Source: Hellea sp. (GTDB lineage Bacteria > Pseudomonadota > Alphaproteobacteria > Caulobacterales > Maricaulaceae). From it: a stretch of 32,518 nucleotides of DNA. The position numbers were made by a program, and so were the translations under genes. The notes under the pieces are model-generated. The model was not told the DNA's origin, did not search any database, and worked only from the letters and a program-made list of their open reading frames with translations. Shown here one piece after another: positions 18,560-27,768 of the stretch (position 1 is its first letter; every line of letters starts with the position of its first letter). The stretch is from assembly GCA_023300105.1 (NCBI GenBank), contig JALZWM010000145.1, positions 1-32,518 of the forward strand, given 5' to 3'.

Positions 18560-18629
18560 ATTAAGTCTTCTCTAGAAGACACACCATTCACCTAATACCT
18601 TCGGGAGCTCTTGAGCTCCCTTTTTTTTT
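18560..18629 (+). ncRNA. Candidate small RNA (orphan terminator plus upstream stem-loop)
   Basis: No + strand ORF in the interval; 5' stem-loop GTCTTC-TCTA-GAAGAC (18565-18580), unpaired ACACCATTCACCTAATACCTTC linker, then intrinsic terminator with T9. The 5' end is approximate. Confidence 0.5.
18603..18629 (+). terminator. Strong Rho-independent terminator, + strand
   Basis: GGGAGCTC-TT-GAGCTCCC perfect stem (C(UU)G-capped) followed by TTTTTTTTT; no T-run in the - orientation. Confidence 0.9.
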
Positions 18630-18654
18630 GGACAAAACACAATCAATTATTCAG

Positions 18655-20037
18655 TTAGAGTAATATCAGCGCCGAGAATCCAAGGAACGCAAAGAAACCA
18701 ATAATATCCGTAACTGTTGTCACGAAGACCGAAGACGCAACTGCAGGGTCCGCTCCAAAACGCTTTAAGCTCAAGGGTACTAAAATACCTGCAAAGCCCG
18801 CAAAGATATGATTTATGAGCATCGCGATAAATGCGACCAATGCTAGCTTTGGATCCTTAAACCACACATAAGTGATAGCCGCTAAGGTTAGTGCGAATAT
18901 CAGGCCTATAATAAGCGCAGCAACCCCCTCGCGGCGAATAGCTCGCCAAGCTGTTTGGTTTGTAAGATCACGCTCAGTCAAATTTCTAACGGCCACCGCT
19001 AAGGCTTGTGTGCCCGCATTGCCTCCCATAGAGGCTACGATAGGCATAAGCACCGCTAAAGAGACAATCTGGGAAATAGCGAAATCAAATTGCGCGATGA
19101 CAAGCGACGCTAAGATGGCTGTCAGCAAATTTACAAAGAGCCAAGGCGCGCGCGCTTTTACTGTTGTCAAAGCTGTATCCGTCAATCCCGCTTCGGAGAC
19201 GCCAGCCATGGCTAGCATATCTTCTTTGTTTTCGTCTTGGATAATTTCGATAATATCATCCACCGTCATCATCCCCACTAACCGGCCTGCGTCATCAATA
19301 ACAGGGGCTGAAATAAGGTTATATTTCTCAAACAAATAAGCGGCTTCTTCCTGATCCATGTTTTGAGGAATGGAGACCAATTTTTCACCCGAAATATCAG
19401 AAAGTTTAACCTCTCTTTGTTGCCTAATAAGCTGTGAAACAGGCACATAGCCAATGGGTTTAAACCCAGCATCCACGATATAGATGTTAAAAAATAGCTC
19501 AGGTAAATTCTCCCCCGTGTCGCGCATATGATCAATTGTATCGCCTACGCTCCAAAAAGAAGGTGCGGCCACAAATTCACGCTGCATGAGACGGCCAATC
19601 GTCTCATTATCAAATCTTAGTGAGGCCTCAAGCGCCGCGCGGTCATCAGGTTCCAAAGCTTGCAGAACTTGAACACGCTGTCCCGCTTCCATCTCTTCAA
19701 AAATCTGAGTAGCATCATCATTATCAATATCGGTAATCGCTTCCACGATTTGGTTCGATGGCAATAGTGGAAGAATGTCTTCAACGATTTCATCTTCCAG
19801 TTCAACGAGAACGTCACCTGAAATCAATTCAGGCATGTCTTCAATTAAACTTTCACGTTGCTCCGTGGTTAATTGTTCAAATTGATCAGAGAAATCGGCA
19901 GGATGTAACTTGAGCAAATCTGATAAGTTGGGCGTATCTAGGAGTTTTTTAACAATCAAGTTGTCATCGGTTTCGAGTTCAACCCCAGTTTCAGCTTTAG
20001 TTTTGGGCGGTGTTGTGATTTTGGCACTGTCCATCAC
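18655..20037 (-). CDS. mgtE: magnesium transporter MgtE
   Basis: MgtE N domain, CBS pair (SAPVIDDAGRLVGMMTVDDIIEII), TM region with MPIVASMGGNAGTQALAVAVRNL. Confidence 0.95.
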   Translation of the reverse strand: MMDSAKITTPPKTKAETGVELETDDNLIVKKLLDTPNLSDLLKLHPADFSDQFEQLTTEQRESLIEDMPELISGDVLVELEDEIVEDILPLLPSNQIVEAITDIDNDDATQIFEEMEAGQRVQVLQALEPDDRAALEASLRFDNETIGRLMQREFVAAPSFWSVGDTIDHMRDTGENLPELFFNIYIVDAGFKPIGYVPVSQLIRQQREVKLSDISGEKLVSIPQNMDQEEAAYLFEKYNLISAPVIDDAGRLVGMMTVDDIIEIIQDENKEDMLAMAGVSEAGLTDTALTTVKARAPWLFVNLLTAILASLVIAQFDFAISQIVSLAVLMPIVASMGGNAGTQALAVAVRNLTERDLTNQTAWRAIRREGVAALIIGLIFALTLAAITYVWFKDPKLALVAFIAMLINHIFAGFAGILVPLSLKRFGADPAVASSVFVTTVTDIIGFFAFLGFSALILL

Positions 20038-20077
20038 CCGCTCCTATAATATCTGGTTTGAAAAACTTAAGCTTCTT

Positions 20078-20584
20078 ATGACGGGAAGTCTTGCGAATGA
20101 GAAGAGGAAAGGCTTAAGTTTATCTGTGAATGCATTTGAAACATATCTTTTATTTGGTGGCGTCTTATCGACGACCCTTATCTGTCTAGCATGGACCGAC
20201 ATTAAAACCTTTCGCCTCCCTGATAAGCTTACTCTTCCCCTCATAGGTCTTGGTATTTTGCAAGCTTATTTAGTTGCGGACATTCGCGCGAGTCTCATAG
20301 GCGCGTTCATAGGCTATGTCTCATTTGTTTCAATCGAACACGCCTTCAAGGCCTTGCGCGGGAAAGACGGTTTGGGCCGCGGTGATGCTAAGCTCTTAGC
20401 TGCAGGCGGCGCGTGGTGCGGCTGGAGCGGATTGCCGTTGATTGTCTTGATCGGTAGTGGCGCCGGGCTACTGTTAGCCCTCTTGCCTAAATACAAAGAT
20501 ATGGGGCGTATTCCATTTGGTCCTTGCCTCGCTTTTGGAATTTTTATGGTTTGGACAGCTAGCGCCTATGTCGCCATCAGCTAA
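20078..20584 (+). CDS. A24 family prepilin peptidase, short form (no N-methylase domain)
   Basis: DIKTFRLPDKLTLPL and GLGRGDAKLLAAGGAWCGW aspartyl motifs. Start set after the mgtE start; exact start uncertain (ATG 20078 or a later GTG). Confidence 0.85.
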   Translation: MTGSLANEKRKGLSLSVNAFETYLLFGGVLSTTLICLAWTDIKTFRLPDKLTLPLIGLGILQAYLVADIRASLIGAFIGYVSFVSIEHAFKALRGKDGLGRGDAKLLAAGGAWCGWSGLPLIVLIGSGAGLLLALLPKYKDMGRIPFGPCLAFGIFMVWTASAYVAIS

Positions 20585-20594
20585 TTGTTCAAAC

Positions 20595-21026
20595 CTAAGT
20601 CTGACAACTATAAAGCCCGACAACAGGTATCACAGTTTCCCAACCATTCGCATCTAGGTTTGTAATACTTCCTGACTTATACCGTGTGCTCTCTTGGAAC
20701 GTTTGCGCCTCGCGTAATGACAGAGACATTTTCTGACCATTTTTATCCGTGAATAACCGCTCTGTACGAATATCCGTTTTGTCTGCTGGGGTAATGATGG
20801 TCTCCTGACCATTTTGGTAAAACACAGCCTTTTTTTGGTCGACATACAAAATAAACGTCTTTGCCTGATCTGCCTTCCAAACAAACAGGCCACAATCACC
20901 AGAGGCTAGTGTGCGCGGCGCTAGCCCTATACGTTCTGTTTGAGGCACACTCGCTGTATCTACGGTCGCACAGCCCGCAAGAAAGCCGATAAAAGAGGCT
21001 GTAATAATTTTCAAGCAAAGGTGCAT
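20595..21026 (-). CDS. putative lipoprotein downstream of gspN
   Basis: MHLCLKIITASFIGFLAGC lipobox LAGC; start at 21026 favoured over 21044 because GAGG sits 4 nt upstream of that ATG and removes the overlap with gspN. Confidence 0.75.
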   Translation of the reverse strand: MHLCLKIITASFIGFLAGCATVDTASVPQTERIGLAPRTLASGDCGLFVWKADQAKTFILYVDQKKAVFYQNGQETIITPADKTDIRTERLFTDKNGQKMSLSLREAQTFQESTRYKSGSITNLDANGWETVIPVVGLYSCQT

Positions 21027-21034
21027 AATACCTC

Positions 21035-21742
21035 TTAGCGCCATTTACCTTGCTCTGTCAGCTTGAATTCACTGTTCTTTTTTTCAAAGCCATAAAGCGG
21101 TAAAACAAGGCCAGCTTCGGGCTGTGTGGTACGCACGGATATATCAGCGCGATAAGCGCCATTTGGAGCAATCCGCAAATCAGCCTTTATTGTTTGCCCA
21201 TTTTCTGTTCCAGAAAGCCTCGCAAAGAGATCACCGTTCTCACAACTGAGAGGTCCTGATATAACGGGGCCTTGCCATTGCCACCTCGCTTTATTTAGCG
21301 ATAGAAAATTTGTGTTGGCCTGTCCGTTAGCCGACACACAATTCTTGTCAAATTTCATGTTCTCTATTTGAATATTAACATCGCCGGCAAGTTCTTTAAG
21401 ACGTCCATCAGTTGTCGGTAATTTTGCTAATTGTCCTGTAAAGTTAAGTCCTAGAATTTGATTTCGAGACGCTTTACCGGATATTTGCATCGCCCCAGAA
21501 GAGGTTTGAAATGACAAAGGTAGACCGTCTGTAATAACTGACTTCGGATTAAGTTTGAATTGGGCGGCTCCAATAAAGTCCAGTCCAGAAATTTTACCGT
21601 TCCATACCGTTCCCGAGTATTGAATATTTGTTCCAAGACCGTTGGGCATGATATGCGGGGCGGCCCAAGCCAAAGGCAATTGCCTTATAAGGCCAAAACT
21701 AGCTCCACATACAAAAATTAAAACAAGAGGTATTTTTTTCAT
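21035..21742 (-). CDS. gspN: type II secretion system protein N
   Basis: PLAWAAPHIMPNGLGTNIQYSGTVWNGKISGLDF pattern typical of GspN (T2SSN) and location 3' of gspC-gspD. Confidence 0.85.
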   Translation of the reverse strand: MKKIPLVLIFVCGASFGLIRQLPLAWAAPHIMPNGLGTNIQYSGTVWNGKISGLDFIGAAQFKLNPKSVITDGLPLSFQTSSGAMQISGKASRNQILGLNFTGQLAKLPTTDGRLKELAGDVNIQIENMKFDKNCVSANGQANTNFLSLNKARWQWQGPVISGPLSCENGDLFARLSGTENGQTIKADLRIAPNGAYRADISVRTTQPEAGLVLPLYGFEKKNSEFKLTEQGKWR

Positions 21743-21823
21743 TCTTAGCTTCTCATGGATTTACGATTCTAACGCACCTATGATTGGCTGGCACCTATTG
21801 AAACAAATGAATCAAAGTTCAGT

Positions 21824-24349
21824 TTAACACTGACCATTAGGTACGTTGAGACTTTCGCCAACGACAATGTTAAAGTCAGAATCTAAACCATTTAAAGCCT
21901 TCAAATCATTCACACTCACGCAAGCCTTACGCGCTAATGAATAAACCGTATCCCCCTTTATAACGACGTGCATATTATCGATATTTTCTGAAATTACGTT
22001 ATCGGTATATTTTTCAGTATATAGGGGCTTTGTAAAAGACGGGGGTGTTTCACTCGCAGGATAATAATTAGCGAGCTGAAAACTCGCAGACGGAGCTATA
22101 TCAGCGGCTTTATTCGTCTCCTCAAAAGAGGCAATGTCTACTCTCTCCGTTGGATTAATTATTTGAGACGGTAATTCTTGATATGTTGAAATATTACTCT
22201 CAAAATCATTTTGAATTGTTTGGCTAACCGGCCCTTGATAGGTAATACTGCGCGATTGAAGATTAATATCAGCTTGATCAATCCCCTGATTTACAGCTGG
22301 GCTTACATAAACTTTCTCGGTAGCGACATAACTTTGAGCTTGTTCCAAACTTTGAGTTGGTTCTGGCAAAGATTGAATCACCTTAGCGGCATCACCCGAC
22401 TGGTTATAGGCCATTGGCGCGACGTAAGCGTTTGAAGATATAAGGTTTCCATTTATTTGTTGTGAACCCGTCTCATTCAAAAAAGAATCAATTTTAGAAA
22501 CGCCGCGGCCAGATTGTTGTCTGTCTTCAAAACGCATCCGATTAAGGCTTCGTTCCGTAAGAGGCCGTGCATCAGACGCATTTCGAATAATTGTAGGGCG
22601 TAGGAATACCATCAAATTTGTTTTTCTGCGGGACGTACCTTTGGATTGGAACGCTTTGCCCAGAACTGGAATATCCCCTAAGAGAGGGACTTTAGACAGA
22701 CTTATTTCTTCATCATCTTGAAGTAAGCCTCCTAGAACAATTATTTCTTTATCATTGGCTAAAACCGTTGTCTGAATTGAGCGCTTATTTGTCACAAAAT
22801 CACCAGAGATAGACGTCAAAGCCCCAGAAATAGACGAAACTTCCTGATTAATTTCAAGGCGAACAACATCGCCTTCACTAATTTGCGGAAGAACATCGAG
22901 TTGTATTCCAACCTCTTGGCGTTCAAATGTTCTGAAGGGGTTTATGTTACCCGCGCCCGCACCCAGTAAGCTCTCACCCGTTGTAATCGGAATTTCTTGA
23001 CCAACCAAGAATGTAGCGGGGACATTATCCAGAGTTGTTACAAATGGCATAGACAAAATATTTGTATCTTCGTCGGTTTCAAGAGCATTCACGACAGCAC
23101 TGTAAAGCGTATCTCCTGATATACCGCCAATGCCTGCTATTCCCCCATCAAGTCCAACAATAGAACTAATAGCGGCAGCTTGTTCCGTCGCGTCAAATCC
23201 ATCTTGCCCACCTGCAATCACACCCGCTAGTCCCAAAATATTAGGCGCGGCGCGGGAAAAGTTAGAAGATAACAAAGGCACAGCATTTCCGTTCAAACCC
23301 GCGATTGCAAACTCAACGCCGAGCTCCTTTGCAGCTGTATCTGAAATTTCGACAATAATAGCTTCAACCAAAACCTGAGGTCTGCGAACATCAAGACGGC
23401 GAATAATTTGCTCTAGCGCTTCTTGCGTATCACCAGATGCGCTGATGACTAAAGTATTACTACCCTGTTCATAGGCGACAGTCGGTGCGGCTTGTCCGTC
23501 AATCTGATAGGCAGGAAGCAAGGTTGTCAGCAGCTCAATAATATTCTCGCCATTCGCAAAGCGCAGCGGCACAACACTGACAGCGCCGCGCGGTGAAACA
23601 CTTCCAACATCCATACTCGATATAATAGGGCGTAACTTTTCTATATCCAAAGCTCGACCTTGAACAATAAGGCTATTGGTTCCAGGAATGGCAACAACTC
23701 TATATTTAGGTTTTGCCCCTGCGAGAGACTTTAGGGCCTCTTCTGCGTCAATCGCAGATAGACTATTCAACCGGAATGTTTCAACTCGAGTATCACTCGT
23801 ATCCATTGCAGCAATAATTTCACGCGCTTTACGTAAATTTTCAGGAAAATCTGTAATCACCAAGACGTTCCCGCCCGGGTTAGCCGTCAATTGACCTTGG
23901 CTGTGCATAACAGGTTTTATCAACCGCGCCGCTTCAGAGGCATCAGTTTGGGACAGTTTTATAACGGTCGTGGCAAACCGACCATTGACCCCGTCACCTA
24001 CCGTAAATGGAGCATCTTGGGCCGCGCCTTGAATAAGTGTAATTCTGTACTCACCCGTAGCCGTGCGCACTAATGTATAACCGTGAACACGCATCACGTC
24101 TTTGAAAACTTCAAAAACTTCAACGGGGCTAAGAGATTGTTCTGAGGAAATCGTAACTTTACCCTGTACGCGCGGGTCGACAATAAATGTCTTTCCCGTA
24201 ACAATAGACACATTATTAATAAAAGCACGTATGTCCGCCTGCTGCATCGTAATCAGATGATCGCCCGCAGCGAAGCTAGGCATTGTCAACGCGCCACAAG
24301 CTAGGGCTGTTACTGCAATGGAACTTAAAATTTTACGCTTCAGACTCAT
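21824..24349 (-). CDS. gspD: type II secretion system secretin GspD with C-terminal LysM domain
   Basis: N0/N1-N3 repeats (TFIVDPRVQGKVTI, NVLVITDFPENLRKAREIIAAMD), VGQEIPITTGESL, secretin core (IIVLGGLLQDDEEISLSKVPLLGDIPVLGKAFQS...LMVFLRPTII); C-terminal HVVIKGDTVYSLARKACVSVNDLKALNGLDSDFNIVVGESLNVP. Confidence 0.95.
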   Translation of the reverse strand: MSLKRKILSSIAVTALACGALTMPSFAAGDHLITMQQADIRAFINNVSIVTGKTFIVDPRVQGKVTISSEQSLSPVEVFEVFKDVMRVHGYTLVRTATGEYRITLIQGAAQDAPFTVGDGVNGRFATTVIKLSQTDASEAARLIKPVMHSQGQLTANPGGNVLVITDFPENLRKAREIIAAMDTSDTRVETFRLNSLSAIDAEEALKSLAGAKPKYRVVAIPGTNSLIVQGRALDIEKLRPIISSMDVGSVSPRGAVSVVPLRFANGENIIELLTTLLPAYQIDGQAAPTVAYEQGSNTLVISASGDTQEALEQIIRRLDVRRPQVLVEAIIVEISDTAAKELGVEFAIAGLNGNAVPLLSSNFSRAAPNILGLAGVIAGGQDGFDATEQAAAISSIVGLDGGIAGIGGISGDTLYSAVVNALETDEDTNILSMPFVTTLDNVPATFLVGQEIPITTGESLLGAGAGNINPFRTFERQEVGIQLDVLPQISEGDVVRLEINQEVSSISGALTSISGDFVTNKRSIQTTVLANDKEIIVLGGLLQDDEEISLSKVPLLGDIPVLGKAFQSKGTSRRKTNLMVFLRPTIIRNASDARPLTERSLNRMRFEDRQQSGRGVSKIDSFLNETGSQQINGNLISSNAYVAPMAYNQSGDAAKVIQSLPEPTQSLEQAQSYVATEKVYVSPAVNQGIDQADINLQSRSITYQGPVSQTIQNDFESNISTYQELPSQIINPTERVDIASFEETNKAADIAPSASFQLANYYPASETPPSFTKPLYTEKYTDNVISENIDNMHVVIKGDTVYSLARKACVSVNDLKALNGLDSDFNIVVGESLNVPNGQC

Positions 24350-25167
24350 TACTTAGTTCCTAACTGAATTGTTTGCGTTTGACCATTGCGCAATACTGTT
24401 AGATCAACTTGTTTTTTTTGAGATGCCTCTTGGAATAATTTCAAAAGGTCGACATTTCCTTGCGTTATATCTTTACCGTCAAATGCGGTGACAATATCTC
24501 CGCGTTCGAAACCAAATTTTTTCACATCAAGACCAGGGCTATTTGATTTCACTTTATACCCTTGTAACTTTCCGTTCTTCAATGACCTGCGCAAGTTCAC
24601 ACTTTTTAAAAGCGACATCACGTCACCGCTTAGCACAGAATCAGGTGAAGTTTTTTTTTGTTGAGGGGCTGTTTTTGTTCTCGAAAGGCCAATATCCTTG
24701 TCACGTTCAAATGTTAGCCTCTGTAATTGTCCGTTTACTGACAAGACAACAAAATCTTTATTGACCGCTTTCAGAATAACATCAGAGATTACCTCCTCAT
24801 CTATACGGTAAACAGCTTCTTTCTTATCTGAAGTTCGCAAAATTGCGCTTCCATTATCTCCAGCAATACGGCCTGTCATTTTCAAATTCAAAGTTGTCTC
24901 AGGGACATCCTCATTCAAGACAACAGATTTAGTAACGGGCTCCGAATTTGAGGTTTTAAAAGGATCCGTAGTGAAAGAAAAATTAGCCGCTTTTACAACA
25001 GGTGCAACCGGGGCGGATGTTGTAAGGTTATCACTCACCCAAAGGCTTTCAGGATTCGTTAGTGTAATAACGATTTTCGCGATAAAATAAGCAAGCACAG
25101 CCAAGAGCAGTAAAAACACAAGTTTTACAGGCCATTTAACATTACTTTTTGTGGCAGTTACCGCCAT
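24349..25167 (-). CDS. gspC: type II secretion system protein GspC with C-terminal PDZ domain
   Basis: N-terminal TM, HR-like TGRIAGDNGSAIL domain, C-terminal KFGFERGDIVTAFDGKDITQGNVDLLKLF; stop overlaps gspD start (TAATG). Confidence 0.88.
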   Translation of the reverse strand: MAVTATKSNVKWPVKLVFLLLLAVLAYFIAKIVITLTNPESLWVSDNLTTSAPVAPVVKAANFSFTTDPFKTSNSEPVTKSVVLNEDVPETTLNLKMTGRIAGDNGSAILRTSDKKEAVYRIDEEVISDVILKAVNKDFVVLSVNGQLQRLTFERDKDIGLSRTKTAPQQKKTSPDSVLSGDVMSLLKSVNLRRSLKNGKLQGYKVKSNSPGLDVKKFGFERGDIVTAFDGKDITQGNVDLLKLFQEASQKKQVDLTVLRNGQTQTIQLGTK

Positions 25168-25394
25168 GATTTATAGTCCTCATTCTTTAAAGTAATCATC
25201 ACGGTTATAGAATGACTTTGCAACTTCATTGGTTAATTTCACTTAACGCTAAATTCATTTATTTTACAAATTTAAATACGGTAACTATCATGGAATCTAA
25301 TAGCTAAGTTACTTAACAACAAGCTAATTTTTGATATGAGGTCTTTAACTTTGTAATTCAGGCTGTGAGTCTGCTGTGTTTAAAGGAAACTGTG

Positions 25395-26282
25395 ATGAGT
25401 GCGATAAAAATTGATGGCCGGGCCTATGCTGAAGGCCTTAGAGACCGCGTAAAAACAGCCGTAAGCACACTCCCTGGACAGCCAAGCTTAGCTGTCGTTT
25501 TAGTCGGAGAAGACCCCGCAAGCCAAGTTTACGTCGGCAGTAAAGTTAAGTTTACAAAAGAATGTGGCATGCGCTCTGTTGAGCATAAACTCCCCGCAAA
25601 CACCTCCGAAGACGAAGTCGTCGCCATAGTGCGCGCCTTAAATGCTGACCCAGAAGTTGACGGCATATTGGTTCAGCTCCCGCTCCCAAAAGGCTTAAAT
25701 TCAGACCGCGTTATCGAAGAAATTCACCCTGACAAGGATGTCGATGGCCTGACCGAAGCTTCCGCCGGGCGCTTATCTCTAGGTAAACCAGGGTTACGTC
25801 CTTGTACGCCAACAGGCTGTGTTATGCTGGCTAAAGATCAACTCGGCGACCTAACAGGAAAACATTGCGTTGTTCTTGGACGGTCGATTTTGGTTGGCAA
25901 ACCTGCCGCCCTCTTATTCCTTGAACAAAACTGCACTGTCACAATCGTGCATTCACGGACAAAAAACATTGAGGAAGTTTGCCGCGGCGCAGACATTCTG
26001 GTGCCAGCCGTTGGCCGCCCGCAAATGGTCAAAGCAGACTGGATCAAACCCGGAGCTTGCGTCATTGATGTGGGCATAAACCGCGTGCCAAGTATTAAAA
26101 ACCCAGGTAAGACGCGGTTAGTCGGAGATGCGGATTATAAATCTGTTCGTAGCGTCGCGGGTTCACTCACCCCAGTCCCCGGCGGCGTTGGCCCGATGAC
26201 CATAGCTTGCCTGCTTCGCAATACGGTTATTGCCGCTTGCGCAAGACGCAAGTGGGATACACCTACGGGCTTAGATTTTTAG
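25395..26282 (+). CDS. folD: bifunctional methylenetetrahydrofolate dehydrogenase/methenyl-THF cyclohydrolase
   Basis: [72 protein letters not shown]. Start at MSAIKIDG (25395) with AAAGGAAA upstream. Confidence 0.96.
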   Translation: MSAIKIDGRAYAEGLRDRVKTAVSTLPGQPSLAVVLVGEDPASQVYVGSKVKFTKECGMRSVEHKLPANTSEDEVVAIVRALNADPEVDGILVQLPLPKGLNSDRVIEEIHPDKDVDGLTEASAGRLSLGKPGLRPCTPTGCVMLAKDQLGDLTGKHCVVLGRSILVGKPAALLFLEQNCTVTIVHSRTKNIEEVCRGADILVPAVGRPQMVKADWIKPGACVIDVGINRVPSIKNPGKTRLVGDADYKSVRSVAGSLTPVPGGVGPMTIACLLRNTVIAACARRKWDTPTGLDF

Positions 26283-26293
26283 AAAAAGGTTTA

Positions 26294-26316
26294 GATGCAG
26301 CCCTTAAGACTGCATC
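26294..26316 (-). terminator. Hairpin spanning the lpdA stop codon, possible terminator
   Basis: GATGCAG-N9-CTGCATC, lpdA TAA lies in the loop; on the - strand followed by TAAACCTTTTTCT. Confidence 0.45.
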
Positions 26317-27689
26317 GTCCAGCCTTCGACATCCATAGCGGCTTGGCGTACGGCTTCTGTGATTGTTGGATGTGCATGACATGTCCGAGCAATATCTTCT
26401 GACGCAGCTTTAAACTCCATCGCCAAGGCAACTTCAGCAATCAGATCACCAACATGAGCGCCAATCATATGCGCACCGAGAATCTCGTCAGTCTCTTCAT
26501 GCGCGAGGATTTTAACGAAGCCATCTGTTTGATGGTTCGCGCGGGCTCTTGAATTTGCTGCGAAAGCAAACTTGCCTTTTTTATAAGGGATACCCGCTTC
26601 TTTTAAGTCTTCTTCTGTCTTACCCACGCTTGCAATTTCTGGTGCTGTGTAAACAACCCCCGGAATGACATCATAATTGACATGCCCTGCTTTCCCCGCA
26701 ATGATTTCAGCAACGGCAACCCCTTCATCTTCGGCTTTATGCGCCAACATCGGGCCATGCGTACAATCACCAACAGCATATATCCCTGCAACATTCGTTG
26801 TGAAATGACGCGTTTCGACAAAACCACGTTTGTCAGTCGCAACGCCTACATTTTCAAGACCAAGGTTCGCGGTGAAAGGACGGCGGCCAATACAAACCAA
26901 CACAACATCTGCGTCTATGTCTTTTTCTTTACCGCCAGCGCTTGCTTCGGTTTTGACTTTCAGACCTTTGCCTGACTTTTCGACAGCCATAACCTTACGG
27001 CCAAGCTCAAATTTCATTTTCTGTTTTTTGAAAATTCTCAAAGCTTGCTTCTGAACTTCCCCGTCCATGCCGGGCATTATATGATCTAGATATTCAACAA
27101 CCGTGACTTCTGCGCCAAGTCTACGCCAAACGGAACCAAGCTCAAGCCCAATGACGCCACCGCCAATAACCAAGAGTTTTGCAGGAACTGATTTAAGCTC
27201 AAGCGCGCCCGTGGATGAGACAATTTTCTTCTCGTCAATTTCAAGACCAGGAAGCGTTGCAACTTCTGACCCAGTCGCAATAACGATGTTTTTAGTACTA
27301 AGTTTCTTGCCGTCCACTTCAACAGTATTGGCATCAATGATGGTGCCCAAGCCGTTGATATGTTCAACTTTGTTTTTCTTGAATAGAAATTCAATACCAG
27401 AGGTTAAACCAGAAACCGTTTTTTCTTTTGCCGCCATCATTTTCGGGAGGTCAAACCCGACCTCACCTGTTAGGCCCATGCCTGCGAAATCTTTATTAGC
27501 AGTCTCAAGCATTTCAGTTGAATGCAAAAGCGCTTTGGATGGAATACAACCAACGTTTAGACATGTTCCGCCTAATGTTTTACGGCTTTCGATGCAGGCA
27601 ACTTTAAGGCCAAGCTGTCCACTACGAATGGCGCAATTATAGCCGCCGGGACCACCGCCAATAACGATGACATCATATTGATCTGACAT
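26304..27689 (-). CDS. lpdA: dihydrolipoyl dehydrogenase (E3)
   Basis: [98 protein letters not shown]. Confidence 0.97.
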   Translation of the reverse strand: MSDQYDVIVIGGGPGGYNCAIRSGQLGLKVACIESRKTLGGTCLNVGCIPSKALLHSTEMLETANKDFAGMGLTGEVGFDLPKMMAAKEKTVSGLTSGIEFLFKKNKVEHINGLGTIIDANTVEVDGKKLSTKNIVIATGSEVATLPGLEIDEKKIVSSTGALELKSVPAKLLVIGGGVIGLELGSVWRRLGAEVTVVEYLDHIMPGMDGEVQKQALRIFKKQKMKFELGRKVMAVEKSGKGLKVKTEASAGGKEKDIDADVVLVCIGRRPFTANLGLENVGVATDKRGFVETRHFTTNVAGIYAVGDCTHGPMLAHKAEDEGVAVAEIIAGKAGHVNYDVIPGVVYTAPEIASVGKTEEDLKEAGIPYKKGKFAFAANSRARANHQTDGFVKILAHEETDEILGAHMIGAHVGDLIAEVALAMEFKAASEDIARTCHAHPTITEAVRQAAMDVEGWTMQS

Positions 27690-27768
27690 GAAAAACTCCG
27701 CGTAACTTTGATATAAACCTCACTTACGCGCGGCAGGTTTTCAGGTCAACAGGGCTTAGGCATTACCC

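Noticed and set aside
18603-18629. Terminator assigned to mgtE
   Set aside because: mgtE is on the - strand and the U-tract follows the hairpin only on the + strand.
19910-20077. N-terminal extension of the prepilin peptidase ORF to 19910
   Set aside because: Runs antisense through the mgtE start region; translated residues lack A24 similarity.
25233-25246. TTAA-N6-TTAAC (TTAATTTCACTTAAC) upstream of gspC
   Set aside because: Spacing is N6, not the N7 required by the CtrA consensus; AT-rich intergenic DNA makes this likely by chance.
25313-25327. TTAA-N7-CTAA CtrA-like site upstream of folD
   Set aside because: Mismatch in the second half-site; no supporting promoter evidence.
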